NCBI GenBank assembly: GCA_003550275.1
Contig: QXCW01000002.1
Span: forward strand, 496,001 to 560,000
DNA: 64,000 nt
Direction of reading: 5' to 3'
Source of the DNA: Flavobacteriaceae bacterium MAR_2010_72
GTDB lineage: Bacteria; Bacteroidota; Bacteroidia; Flavobacteriales; Flavobacteriaceae
Shown: piece by piece, positions 8,913 to 18,108 of the stretch
Layout: each line of letters opens with the position of its first letter
Position numbering within the stretch: position 1 is the first letter of the stretch
Notes under the pieces: generated by a model
Database searches by the model: none
What the model was told of the DNA's origin: nothing
Seen by the model: only the letters and a program-made list of their open reading frames with translations
Translations under genes and position numbers: made by a program

Positions 8913-11219
8913 ATGAATTTAGATTATATAAAGCCAGATAACTGGTCAATTATAGAAGAAGGGTTTGATCCTAATACGGTCAAATCATCAGAGAGTTTAT
9001 TTAGCATAGGAAATGGGGCCATGGGTCAGCGAGCCAATTTCGAAGAGCACTATTCTGGAAAAACTTTTCAGGGTAGCTATATCGCTGGAGTCTATTATCC
9101 TGATAAAACTAGGGTAGGCTGGTGGAAAAATGGTTATCCAGAGTATTTTGCAAAAGTATTAAATGCACCAAACTGGATAGGCATTAATGTTAAAATCAAT
9201 GATGAGCAATTAGATTTGGCAACCTGTAAACAGGTTAAAGATTTTAGAAGAGAGCTCAACATGAAAGAAGGTTGGTTGTCTAGAAGTTTTGTTGCCACTA
9301 TGCCGAATGATATTGAAGTTAAAGTAAGTGCAAAACGGTTTTTGAGTTTGGATTTAGATGAGGTTGGTGCGATCTCATATACCATTTCCCCATTAAATGC
9401 AGCTGCCGAAATTGTTTTTGAACCTTATTTAGATAGTGGTATTACTAACGAAGATACTAACTGGGATGACCAATTCTGGGATACGTATAAGGTTGCTCAA
9501 GACAATCATCAAGCATTTATATTAAGTAAAACCATGAAGACCAATTTTCATACTTGTACCTTCATGGAATCAAGAATTTTCATCAACGGAAACCCGATTT
9601 CAATAGATTCAAACGATATATCAGAGCAAACTTTTGCGTCATTTGGATATAGACATTTTGTGAAGCAAGGTGAAACCTATGCCATTCACAAGTTTGCAGG
9701 TTACACTGTTGATAGAAAACATGACAAGTCAAAATTGGTTGATGCAGCTAAAACGGCATTGTTCAAAGCTATTACTTTAGGCTTTGATGGGTTGTTGGAT
9801 AAACAAAAACAAGCCTGGGCAAACATTTGGGAAAAGGCCGATATTACCATCAATGGTGACGTAAAAGCACAGCAAGGTATTCGGTTTAATATCTTTCATT
9901 TGAATCAAACTTATTTAGGAACTGATTCAAGTTTGAACATTGGGCCAAAAGGCTTTACTGGCGAAAAGTATGGTGGAAGTACGTATTGGGATACAGAAGC
10001 CTATTGTATTCCTTTTTATATGGCGACAAAGGATCAAAAAGTAGCTAGAAATTTATTGGCATATCGTTATAATCATTTGGAAAAGGCCATTGAAAACGCT
10101 GAAAAACTAGGATTTAAAAATGGTGCGGCTTTATATCCAATGGTAACCATGAATGGAGAAGAATGTCATAATGAATGGGAAATTACCTTTGAGGAAATAC
10201 ACCGTAACGGAGCTATTGCCTTTGCCATTTATAATTACCATAGATTCACAGGTGATTATAGCTATATTCCTGAAAAAGGCCTAGAAGTATTAATAGGTAT
10301 TGCGCGTTTTTGGCATCAGCGTGCTACATTTTCTGAAGCGAAGAATAAGTATGTTATTCTTGGTGTTACAGGGCCAAATGAATACGAAAACAATGTAAAT
10401 AACAATTGGTACACAAATTATATAGCTAAATGGTGCATAAACTATGCTTTAGAAAACATCAAGCTTGTGGAGACGGATTATAGTTCAGATTTTACACGAA
10501 TCATGAACAAGGTCAAGTTGTCTCAATCCGAAATGGAGAAATGGAAAGCTGTTGCTGACCAGATGTATTTTCCGTTTGATGAAGAACGAAATATCTATCT
10601 TCAACAAGATGGATTCATCGATAAAGAACTGGTAACTGTTGCCGATTTAGATAAAACCCAACGACCTATCAACCAAAAATGGTCTTGGGACCGAATTTTA
10701 CGTTCACCATATATCAAACAAGCCGACACACTTCAAGGATTTTATTTTTTCGAAGACCATTTTACAACGGAAGAACTCGAACGCCATTTCGATTTTTATG
10801 AGCCTTTCACGGTTCATGAAAGTTCGCTTTCGCCCTGTGTACATAGTATTCAGGCTGCTAAACTTGACCGTATGGAACAAGCATATACCTTCTATTTAAG
10901 AACGTCTAGATTAGATTTAGACGATTATAATAAAGAAGTACATGAAGGCTTGCATATCACTTCTATGGCAGGAACTTGGATGAGTATTGTTGAAGGCTTT
11001 GGAGGGATGCGTGTAAAAAATAACACCTTGAATTTTACGCCAAAAATTCCAAAACAATGGGAAGACTATTCATTCAAAATCAATTTTAGAAACCAAATTG
11101 TAAAAGTGAATGTTGGTCATGATAAAACGAGTTTTGAGTTGGAAGGCGATTCTGATCTTGAAATAGTGGTCAATGGAAAACCGATTACAGTATCTCCAAA
11201 TCAATTAACCAGTGTATAA
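8913..11219 (+). CDS. GH65 maltose phosphorylase
   Basis: The 768-residue protein has the GH65 layout: an N-terminal beta-sandwich (about 1-270), a linker, an (alpha/alpha)6 barrel (about 320-690) and a small C-terminal beta domain. The general acid is Glu490 in GPNEYENNVNNNWYTN, matching the catalytic Glu position of characterised maltose phosphorylases. Other family landmarks are GGSTYWDTEAYCIPFY and the phosphate-binding region HESSLSPCVHSIQAA. It should cleave maltose with phosphate to glucose and beta-glucose-1-phosphate in the cytoplasm; there is no signal peptide. The neighbouring beta-phosphoglucomutase supports a beta-phosphate product. Trehalose or kojibiose phosphorylase are alternatives within GH65, but the GH13 neighbours favour maltose. 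Confidence 0.92.
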   Translation: MNLDYIKPDNWSIIEEGFDPNTVKSSESLFSIGNGAMGQRANFEEHYSGKTFQGSYIAGVYYPDKTRVGWWKNGYPEYFAKVLNAPNWIGINVKINDEQLDLATCKQVKDFRRELNMKEGWLSRSFVATMPNDIEVKVSAKRFLSLDLDEVGAISYTISPLNAAAEIVFEPYLDSGITNEDTNWDDQFWDTYKVAQDNHQAFILSKTMKTNFHTCTFMESRIFINGNPISIDSNDISEQTFASFGYRHFVKQGETYAIHKFAGYTVDRKHDKSKLVDAAKTALFKAITLGFDGLLDKQKQAWANIWEKADITINGDVKAQQGIRFNIFHLNQTYLGTDSSLNIGPKGFTGEKYGGSTYWDTEAYCIPFYMATKDQKVARNLLAYRYNHLEKAIENAEKLGFKNGAALYPMVTMNGEECHNEWEITFEEIHRNGAIAFAIYNYHRFTGDYSYIPEKGLEVLIGIARFWHQRATFSEAKNKYVILGVTGPNEYENNVNNNWYTNYIAKWCINYALENIKLVETDYSSDFTRIMNKVKLSQSEMEKWKAVADQMYFPFDEERNIYLQQDGFIDKELVTVADLDKTQRPINQKWSWDRILRSPYIKQADTLQGFYFFEDHFTTEELERHFDFYEPFTVHESSLSPCVHSIQAAKLDRMEQAYTFYLRTSRLDLDDYNKEVHEGLHITSMAGTWMSIVEGFGGMRVKNNTLNFTPKIPKQWEDYSFKINFRNQIVKVNVGHDKTSFELEGDSDLEIVVNGKPITVSPNQLTSV

Positions 11220-11251
11220 AAGTGGAATAGATTTAAAAAAGCCAAACAATT

Positions 11252-13183
11252 ATGAAATATAGCGTTTACATGTTTTTGATCTGTATCCTATTGTTGGCTG
11301 GGTCATGTAAAGACAATACATCAACCCAATCAAATGAGGATCTAGATTCAAAAAATATTGAAGTTTACAATGACATTGATAGGATGGAGCCTCCAAATTG
11401 GTGGATTGGATTTAAAGAATCAAAATTGCAATTGCTAGTACATCATACTAATATTTCAGCTGCAATTCCTGAAATTTCGTATCCTGGTGTTTCAATTTCA
11501 AGCGTTCATAAAGCAGATAGTCCTAACTATTTATTTGTAGATTTAAGTATTTCTACTGAAACTCATGCAGGGCAATTCAATATTACGTTCAAGTTTGAAA
11601 ACGGTGAAGAGTTAATTCAAACCTATGAATTAAAGACTAGAGAAAAACCTGCCGAATCGTACATTGGTTTTGATAGTTCTGATGCCATTTACCTTATTAC
11701 TCCAGATCGTTTTGCAAACGGAAACCCACAAAATGATGCATTTCAGGATTTAAAGGAAAAGACCATTGACCGCGAAAATGATTATGGACGACACGGAGGT
11801 GATATAGCAGGAATCACAACTCATTTAGATTATATTTCTGATATGGGTTTTACGGCCATTTGGCCAACACCTATGTTGATTAATGATATGCCTAGGGCAT
11901 CCTATCATGGTTATGCCATGACCGATTTTTATAAGGTCGACCCTCGTTTTGGAACCTTGGAAGAATACAAAAAATTATCTAGGAATATGAGTGATAAAGA
12001 CATGAAACTCATAATGGATATGGTGGCAAACCATTGTGGGAGTCATCATTGGTGGATGAGTGATTTGCCTTTTAAGGATTGGGTAAATCAACAAGAAGCT
12101 TTTGAAAATCAAACCCAATTAAAAAATTCGAACCATAGACGTACAGTCAATCAAGACGCTTACGCTTCTAAAAAAGATCGTGACGAGATGAATCAAGGGT
12201 GGTTTGTCCCAACCATGCCAGATCTAAATCAGAAAAATGAATTTATGGCTAATTACATTATCCAAAATAATATCTGGTGGATAGAAACATTGCAATTGGG
12301 TGGTATTCGACAAGATACTTATCCTTATCCCGACAAGGATTTTATGAGTCGATGGGCTGGACGTATTATGAACGAATATCCCAACTTTAATATCCTAGGG
12401 GAAGAATGGAGTACGAATCCCTTGCTGATTGCCTATTGGCAAGAAGGTCACGCCAATAAAGATGGCTATGATTCAAATTTAAAATCTACAATGGATTTTG
12501 CCATGCAATCCACAATTGTACAAGGTCTAAAAGAGAAGGAATCATGGGGAGGTGGACTGGTGAAAATTTATGACGGATTGGCTAATGATTTTGCTTATAC
12601 CTCACCAAAAGATATCATGATTTTCCCCGACAACCATGATATGAGTAGAATATTTACACAGTTAGAAGGCGATATTACCAATACAAAAATGGCATTGTCT
12701 GTATTTTTGACTTTACCTAGAATTCCTCAAATCTATTACGGAACTGAAATTTTGATGAATGATTTTGAAAAACCTGGAGATCATGGTCTATTGCGTGGTG
12801 ATTTTCCTGGAGGCTGGCAAGGTGATTTGGTTAACGCATTTACAGGTGAAGGTTTAACTGATTCTCAAAAAGATATGCAATCCTATCTTAAAAAAATATT
12901 GAATTACAGAAAATCCAGTAAAGCCATTCATGAAGGAAGAACACTTCATTTTGCCCCAGAATATGGTGTATATGTCTTGTTTAGGATAATTGAGGGTGAA
13001 ACCGTCGTTCTGATTTTAAATAAAAATGAAGAGCCTGTGGATTTGGATTTAAATCGATTTGAAGAATCAGGTTTAAATGGAAAAACCTTAAAAAATGTTG
13101 TTTCAGGTGAATCTGTAATTTGGAGTAACACTTTAAAGTTGAACAAAAAAGGAAGCTTCATTTTAACTACAAAAACAGAATAG
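11252..13183 (+). CDS. GH13 lipoprotein, neopullulanase/cyclomaltodextrinase-like (SusA-type)
   Basis: This 643-residue protein starts with a lipoprotein signal (LLLAGSC, Cys19) and a beta-sandwich domain of the cyclomaltodextrinase N-terminal type (about 38-140), followed by a GH13 barrel. The catalytic triad is readable: nucleophile Asp355 in GGIRQDTYPY, acid/base Glu384 in ILGEEWS and the third Asp463 in FPDNHDMSR. The conserved region I is MDMVANHCGSHHWW. It should cut alpha-1,4 links of pullulan, cyclodextrins or maltodextrins in the periplasm or at the surface. It follows the maltose phosphorylase gene after 32 bp and is separated from the esterase-like gene by 2 bp, so it is part of one operon. 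Confidence 0.9.
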   Translation: MKYSVYMFLICILLLAGSCKDNTSTQSNEDLDSKNIEVYNDIDRMEPPNWWIGFKESKLQLLVHHTNISAAIPEISYPGVSISSVHKADSPNYLFVDLSISTETHAGQFNITFKFENGEELIQTYELKTREKPAESYIGFDSSDAIYLITPDRFANGNPQNDAFQDLKEKTIDRENDYGRHGGDIAGITTHLDYISDMGFTAIWPTPMLINDMPRASYHGYAMTDFYKVDPRFGTLEEYKKLSRNMSDKDMKLIMDMVANHCGSHHWWMSDLPFKDWVNQQEAFENQTQLKNSNHRRTVNQDAYASKKDRDEMNQGWFVPTMPDLNQKNEFMANYIIQNNIWWIETLQLGGIRQDTYPYPDKDFMSRWAGRIMNEYPNFNILGEEWSTNPLLIAYWQEGHANKDGYDSNLKSTMDFAMQSTIVQGLKEKESWGGGLVKIYDGLANDFAYTSPKDIMIFPDNHDMSRIFTQLEGDITNTKMALSVFLTLPRIPQIYYGTEILMNDFEKPGDHGLLRGDFPGGWQGDLVNAFTGEGLTDSQKDMQSYLKKILNYRKSSKAIHEGRTLHFAPEYGVYVLFRIIEGETVVLILNKNEEPVDLDLNRFEESGLNGKTLKNVVSGESVIWSNTLKLNKKGSFILTTKTE

Positions 13184-13185
13184 AG

Positions 13186-14130
13186 ATGAGAATTGTTGTA
13201 GTAATTCTATGGATTATAACATCGGTTTCCTTTCAAACAGACAAGGAGAAAATTGCTATTAAAAAAGTAGAAAATGCCGAATTGTATGAAGGTAACTTAT
13301 TTAGAATTGATAGTTTTCCAACTCATTTTATTAAAACCCGCCCTATAGATATTTGGCTACCAAAAAATTATTCGAAGGATAAAAAGTATGCTGTTCTTTA
13401 TATGCATGATGGACAGAACCTTTTTGATAGTACAACAACTTGGAATAAACAAGAATGGAAAGTTGATGAATGGGCATCCAAATTAATGAATAGTGGTTTG
13501 GTGAAAGATTTTATTGTGGTCGGAATACATAATATTCCAGCTATTAGATGGTTAGATTTATTCCCACAAAAGGCTATTGATTATTTAGATCCAAAAGAAA
13601 AAGAGCATTTGTTTGAAGATGCGAAAACCAGAAATATTAGTACGGATTTTAAAGGGGATAATTATTTAAAATTTTTGGTAAAGGAGCTCAAACCCTTCAT
13701 CGATTCAACCTATTCTACTTTACCAGACCAAAAAAATACGTTTGTAGCGGGATCTAGTATGGGCGGTTTAATGTCTGCTTACGCATTATCAGAATATCCT
13801 GATATATTTGGAGGTGCAGCATGCTTATCAACACATTGGGTAGGCACTATGCCCAGACCAGACAATCCGTTTCCTGATGCCATTTTTGATTATTTGGAAG
13901 CAAATTTACCCCAATCAAATTCACATAAGCTCTATTTTGATTATGGCAACAAGACTTTAGACGAAAATTATCCACAATATGCGCCTAGGGTAGATGAAAT
14001 TTTATTGGCAAAAGGGTATTCAGAAGAAACCGCTAAAAATTTAATGTTTGAAGGTACTGACCATTCTGAAAACTCATGGAACAAGCGTTTAGATATTCCA
14101 TTGACATTTTTATTGGGAATCAAAAATTAA
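13186..14130 (+). CDS. Secreted alpha/beta-hydrolase (esterase D-like)
   Basis: The 314-residue protein has a short hydrophobic N-terminus (MRIVVVILWIITSVSF, likely signal peptide), followed by an esterase-D-like alpha/beta-hydrolase domain. Visible are VLYMHDGQNLFDSTTTW, the nucleophile elbow GSSMGG (Ser about 193) and a late His in EGTDHSENSW (about 294) that can complete the triad. The gene is sandwiched between GH13 genes with 2-bp and 21-bp gaps. Homologues in alpha-glucan loci are annotated only as esterases or hydrolases. The substrate is unknown; removal of acyl groups from glucans is only a guess from context. Confidence 0.78.
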   Translation: MRIVVVILWIITSVSFQTDKEKIAIKKVENAELYEGNLFRIDSFPTHFIKTRPIDIWLPKNYSKDKKYAVLYMHDGQNLFDSTTTWNKQEWKVDEWASKLMNSGLVKDFIVVGIHNIPAIRWLDLFPQKAIDYLDPKEKEHLFEDAKTRNISTDFKGDNYLKFLVKELKPFIDSTYSTLPDQKNTFVAGSSMGGLMSAYALSEYPDIFGGAACLSTHWVGTMPRPDNPFPDAIFDYLEANLPQSNSHKLYFDYGNKTLDENYPQYAPRVDEILLAKGYSEETAKNLMFEGTDHSENSWNKRLDIPLTFLLGIKN

Positions 14131-14151
14131 TTTTAAAACACAGCAAACGAA

Positions 14152-16032
14152 ATGAAATCTTATTATTTAGCCATTTTAATTGTTGTTTGTCTTGTTTTGA
14201 ATTGCTGTAAGAAAGAAATCAAACCTATGTTGGAACCAACTATGATGAAGAGTGAACTAAACAAAAAAGAAGTAGTTTACCAAGTGTTTACGCGCTTGTT
14301 TGGAAACACCAATACAAATAACAAACCTTGGGGAACTATTGAAGAAAATGGTGTTGGTAAGTTTGCCGATTTTACCAATAAAGCTTTGAATGAAATTAAA
14401 GATTTAGGCGTTACCTATATTTGGTATACTGGTGTACCGCACCACGGCGTCATTACAGATTATACCGCTTATGGAATTTCAAATGATGACCCTGATGTGG
14501 TTAAAGGTCGCGCCGGATCACCTTATGCCGTAAAGGATTATTATAATGTAAATCCAGATTTAGCCCTAGATCCAAATAACAGACTACAAGAATTTAAAGA
14601 TCTTGTAGATCGTACCCATAAAGCAGGTTTAAAAGTTATTATAGATATCGTGCCAAATCATGTAGCTCGAAATTACCATAGTTTAACAAATCCTGAAGGC
14701 ATTGAAAATTTTGGGATCACTGATGATACAACTGTAAACTATCATGTCAACAATAATTTTTACTATAATCCGGGAGAAGCTTTTCAAGTACCGACTTGGA
14801 GAAATGGTTACCAGCCTTTGGGTGGCGATGCTCATGCTTTAGCAGATCATAAGTTTAAGGAAATTCCAGCAAAATGGACAGGCAATGGCTCTCGTGCTTC
14901 CCAGCCTGATATGAATGATTGGTATGAAACCGTGAAAATAAATTATGGGGTAAGCCCAGACGGACAAAAAGGGTTTCCTGAATTACCTGCTGGATTTGAA
15001 AACGAAGATTATAGATCCCATTTCGAATTTTGGAAAGACAAAGACATCCCAAATTCATGGATAAAATTTAGGGATATCGCTTTGTATTGGTTGGATTTTG
15101 GAGTAGACGGTTTCAGATTTGATATGGCAGAAATGGTTCCTGTTGAATTTTGGAGTTATCTAAATTCATCCATTAAAATGAAAAACAATGAGGCCTTTTT
15201 ACTCGCGGAAGTTTATAATCCAAACCTGTACAGAGATTATATTAAAAAAGGAAAAATGGATTATCTCTACGACAAAGTGCAGTTATACGATTCTATAAAA
15301 CATATTATGCAGGGTTTTGGTAGTACAGATTATATTCCATCAATTCAGCAGGAATTAGCAGACATTGAACATCATATGTTGCACTTTTTGGAAAATCATG
15401 ATGAACAACGAATTGCTAGTCCCGAATTTGCCGGAAATGCTTTAAAGGGAAAACCCGCCATGGTGGTTTCTGCTACCATAAGTACCTCGCCAACCATGAT
15501 TTATTTTGGTCAGGAAGTTGGAGAACCTGGGGCTGAACATGCTGGATTTGGTTCTCCATCAAGGACATCGATTTTCGATTATATTGGTGTGCCGAACCAC
15601 CAACGCTGGATGAATGATAAACAATTTGATGGCGGACAATCAACAGAAGAAGAAAAGAACCTTCGGGATTTCTATAAACGTCTTTTGAATTTTACAATCC
15701 ATAGTTCTGCTTTAATGGGCAATTATGCCGATATTCATCACTATAACCGAAAACACACCCAATGGTATAACGACAAAGTGTTATCCTTTGTAAGATGGAG
15801 TGATGATGAACAGATGCTTATCATTTCAAATTTTAGCGACACCGATAGGTTCGGGTTTGAATTGCAATTACCCGAAAATCTTGTCAAAACCCTTAACCTT
15901 TCAGATGGTAATTATGAGCTTCAAGATCAATTATATAAATCGTATGCATCTACATTAAAAGTCAAAAACGGTAAAGCATCAATCCGAATCGATATTGACC
16001 CATTACAATCATTCATTTTAAAACTAAAGTAA
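14152..16032 (+). CDS. GH13 alpha-amylase-family lipoprotein
   Basis: The 626-residue protein has a lipoprotein signal (VCLVLNCCKK, Cys18 or Cys19) and a GH13 catalytic barrel with all three acidic residues: nucleophile Asp324 in VDGFRFDMAEM, acid/base Glu353 in FLLAEVYNP and Asp417 in LENHDEQR. Region I is IIDIVPNHVARNYHS. A C-terminal beta domain completes the fold. The insertion between regions I and II (about residues 180-300) is long. It probably releases maltose and small maltodextrins outside the cytoplasm. It is followed after 3 bp by another GH13 lipoprotein gene, and the two share only the catalytic framework, so they are not a recent tandem duplication. Confidence 0.9.
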   Translation: MKSYYLAILIVVCLVLNCCKKEIKPMLEPTMMKSELNKKEVVYQVFTRLFGNTNTNNKPWGTIEENGVGKFADFTNKALNEIKDLGVTYIWYTGVPHHGVITDYTAYGISNDDPDVVKGRAGSPYAVKDYYNVNPDLALDPNNRLQEFKDLVDRTHKAGLKVIIDIVPNHVARNYHSLTNPEGIENFGITDDTTVNYHVNNNFYYNPGEAFQVPTWRNGYQPLGGDAHALADHKFKEIPAKWTGNGSRASQPDMNDWYETVKINYGVSPDGQKGFPELPAGFENEDYRSHFEFWKDKDIPNSWIKFRDIALYWLDFGVDGFRFDMAEMVPVEFWSYLNSSIKMKNNEAFLLAEVYNPNLYRDYIKKGKMDYLYDKVQLYDSIKHIMQGFGSTDYIPSIQQELADIEHHMLHFLENHDEQRIASPEFAGNALKGKPAMVVSATISTSPTMIYFGQEVGEPGAEHAGFGSPSRTSIFDYIGVPNHQRWMNDKQFDGGQSTEEEKNLRDFYKRLLNFTIHSSALMGNYADIHHYNRKHTQWYNDKVLSFVRWSDDEQMLIISNFSDTDRFGFELQLPENLVKTLNLSDGNYELQDQLYKSYASTLKVKNGKASIRIDIDPLQSFILKLK

Positions 16033-16035
16033 CCC

Positions 16036-17463
16036 ATGAAAAAATTAATAGCCTTAAGTATTATTGCTTTTATTTCCCTTTATGCTTGTAAAAAGGAGGC
16101 AAAAACTGAAAGCCCAAGCATAGATGTACAATCAGATATTCCACCAGTTTCTCCTGAAATGATGGAAAATGCGGTGGTTTACGAAGCTAATATTCGTCAA
16201 TATTCGCCTGAAGGAACTTTTGATGCCTTTACCAAAGATATTCCTGTATTAAAGGAATTAGGTGTTAAAATTATTTGGCTAATGCCAATCAATCCAATTT
16301 CAGAAATAAAAAGAAAGGCCACAGATGGTTCTTTTACCAGTGAGATTGAGGACGAAGCTGAACGCAAAAAATATCTAGGCAGTTATTATTCAGTGTCTGA
16401 TTACAAAGCCATCAATCCAGAATTTGGAACAAAAGAAGATTTTGACGAGTTGGTTGCAGAAGCACATAAGAATGGTATTTATGTTATTGTGGACTGGGTG
16501 CCAAATCATACAGGCTGGGATCACCCTTGGATTACAGCGCATCCAGATTACTATACGCAAAATGAAAAGGGTGAAATTATCGATCCCATAAATCCAGATA
16601 CTGGTGAATCATGGGGTTGGACGGACACTGCGGATTTAAATTATGATAACATGGAGATGCGAAAGGAAATGATCTCTGACCTTAAGTATTGGGTTGAAAA
16701 TCATAATATTGATGGCTACAGAATGGATGTTGCCCATAAGGTACCGGTCGATTTTTTTGAAACCGTAACCACCGAATTGAAAAAAATAAAACCTGTTTTT
16801 ATGTTGGCTGAAGCTGAACAACCCGATTTATTGATCAATGCGTTTGACATGCAATATGGTTGGCATGTACATCATATTTTCAATGAAATTGCTAAAGGCA
16901 GTGCTACAGTTAAAGCTTTTGACGAGTACATGGTACAAAATGAAAAAATCCTACAGGATGATGATATTAATATGAATTTCGTCACCAATCATGATGAAAA
17001 CTCATGGAATGGGACTTTAAAGGAACGTATGCCAAATAATAAAGAAATTTTTACGGCACTAACTTATGCAATGCCAGGAATGCCTTTGATTTACAGTGGA
17101 CAGGAATATGATTTAGATCACAGATTGAAATTTTTTGAAAAAGATTCCATTCCAAAAACCAGAGGCGCATATTTTGAGCTGTTGAAAAAGTTAGGCGCTC
17201 TTAAAAACTCTAATCCAGCCTTGAATGGTGGAAAGGACAAAGCAAGTTATAAACGATTGGATTCAAGCGAAAATGTATTGATGTTTGAGAGAGAAAAAGA
17301 GGGCAAGTCCTTAATTTTTGTTGGAAATTTATCCAACCAACCAGAGCAAGTTCAGGTTTCTGTAACAGGAGTATATACAGACTATCTAAATGCAGCCCAA
17401 AAGGAATTCCCCGATGCTGCAATGACGCTTCAACCTTGGGAATTTAAAATATACACGAAATAA
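16036..17463 (+). CDS. GH13 alpha-amylase-family lipoprotein (short form)
   Basis: At 475 residues this is the smallest of the three GH13 enzymes. It has a lipoprotein signal (ISLYACKKE, Cys18), then a compact barrel with nucleophile Asp231 in DGYRMDVAHK, acid/base Glu259 in FMLAEAEQP and Asp320 in FVTNHDENSW, and a short C-terminal beta domain. Region I is VIVDWVPNHTGWDHPW. It should hydrolyse alpha-1,4-glucans at the surface or in the periplasm. It is the last gene of the rightward operon and is followed 26 bp later by a strong terminator. Confidence 0.9.
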   Translation: MKKLIALSIIAFISLYACKKEAKTESPSIDVQSDIPPVSPEMMENAVVYEANIRQYSPEGTFDAFTKDIPVLKELGVKIIWLMPINPISEIKRKATDGSFTSEIEDEAERKKYLGSYYSVSDYKAINPEFGTKEDFDELVAEAHKNGIYVIVDWVPNHTGWDHPWITAHPDYYTQNEKGEIIDPINPDTGESWGWTDTADLNYDNMEMRKEMISDLKYWVENHNIDGYRMDVAHKVPVDFFETVTTELKKIKPVFMLAEAEQPDLLINAFDMQYGWHVHHIFNEIAKGSATVKAFDEYMVQNEKILQDDDINMNFVTNHDENSWNGTLKERMPNNKEIFTALTYAMPGMPLIYSGQEYDLDHRLKFFEKDSIPKTRGAYFELLKKLGALKNSNPALNGGKDKASYKRLDSSENVLMFEREKEGKSLIFVGNLSNQPEQVQVSVTGVYTDYLNAAQKEFPDAAMTLQPWEFKIYTK

Positions 17464-17489
17464 GTAAACCTTAAAATAGGTAATAATAT

Positions 17490-17531
17490 AAAAACAGCCT
17501 CAACATTAATCACAATGTTGAGGCTGTTTTT
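17490..17531. terminator. Bidirectional intrinsic terminator
   Basis: A perfect 18-bp inverted repeat (17490-17507 and 17514-17531, arms AAAAACAGCCTCAACATT and its complement) surrounds a 6-nt loop. The stem core CAGCCTCAACATT is flanked by A5 on one side and T5 on the other, so it works as a terminator in both directions. It lies between the last GH13 gene and the convergent membrane-protein gene and separates the alpha-glucan locus from the next region. Confidence 0.93.
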
Positions 17532-17546
17532 ATATCTCAAAAATCA

Positions 17547-17963
17547 CTACTTCGATTTACTGTATATGAAACCAACCAAAATACCCATAACTACATAATA
17601 CACAATATAAATTAGGGCATTAATAATAAAACCAGAAAACGTTAATAGATTTGATGTTGAAAAATCAATCATGCCGCTACCAAGTCCGGTGAGAATACCA
17701 ACCAATATTCCAAATGAAAGACCTTGGGAAACACTATGTTTGCCTTGGGCCCATTTTGCATAGATAATACTAAAAGTAATGGCCAGAATAACACATCCAA
17801 GTGCAAGATGAAAATGGTCCGGCATTTCTCTCATCACTCCAGAAGCCGATCCTAAATGATCATTTAAAAGAGTTTCACCAAGTAAACCCCACAATAAAAA
17901 GCCGCCAAAATAGGCCCAAATTGAAGTGAGGAGGTACGATAATAATTTAGTTTTAGAAAGCAT
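17547..17963 (-). CDS. Small four-helix membrane protein of unknown function
   Basis: I do not recognise this 138-residue protein. It has four predicted membrane segments (about residues 8-30, 50-70, 80-100 and 108-133), with Gly-rich helices (GILVGILTGLGSG; VVMGILVGFIYSKSK). The loop between helices 1 and 2 carries MREMPDHFHLA, whose His and Asp could be functional. The start is an ATG with a basic N-terminus (MLSKTK). It is a single leftward gene ending at the bidirectional terminator. Confidence 0.75.
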   Translation of the reverse strand: MLSKTKLLSYLLTSIWAYFGGFLLWGLLGETLLNDHLGSASGVMREMPDHFHLALGCVILAITFSIIYAKWAQGKHSVSQGLSFGILVGILTGLGSGMIDFSTSNLLTFSGFIINALIYIVYYVVMGILVGFIYSKSK

Positions 17964-18095
17964 AAGTTTAAAATTTAAATAGTTACTACTTAATAAAGAT
18001 AATCTAAAGTTGTGTTTTTATCCCTTTAAGCTGAAAAAAGGAATAATTGCATGTTGTTAGAAAGCGATTAGCTTTTCGACTAAAGCTTTTATTTG

Positions 18096-18103
18096 TAGCT
18101 TTG
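18096..18103 (+). promoter_or_regulatory. Perfect -7 element immediately before the start codon
   Basis: TAGCTTTG is a full match to the Bacteroidota -7 consensus TAnnTTTG and ends 5 bp before the ATG at 18109, so transcription would start at or next to the start codon. No good TTG is present at -33. Either the mRNA is leaderless or the match is fortuitous. Confidence 0.35.
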
Positions 18104-18108
18104 TAAGG

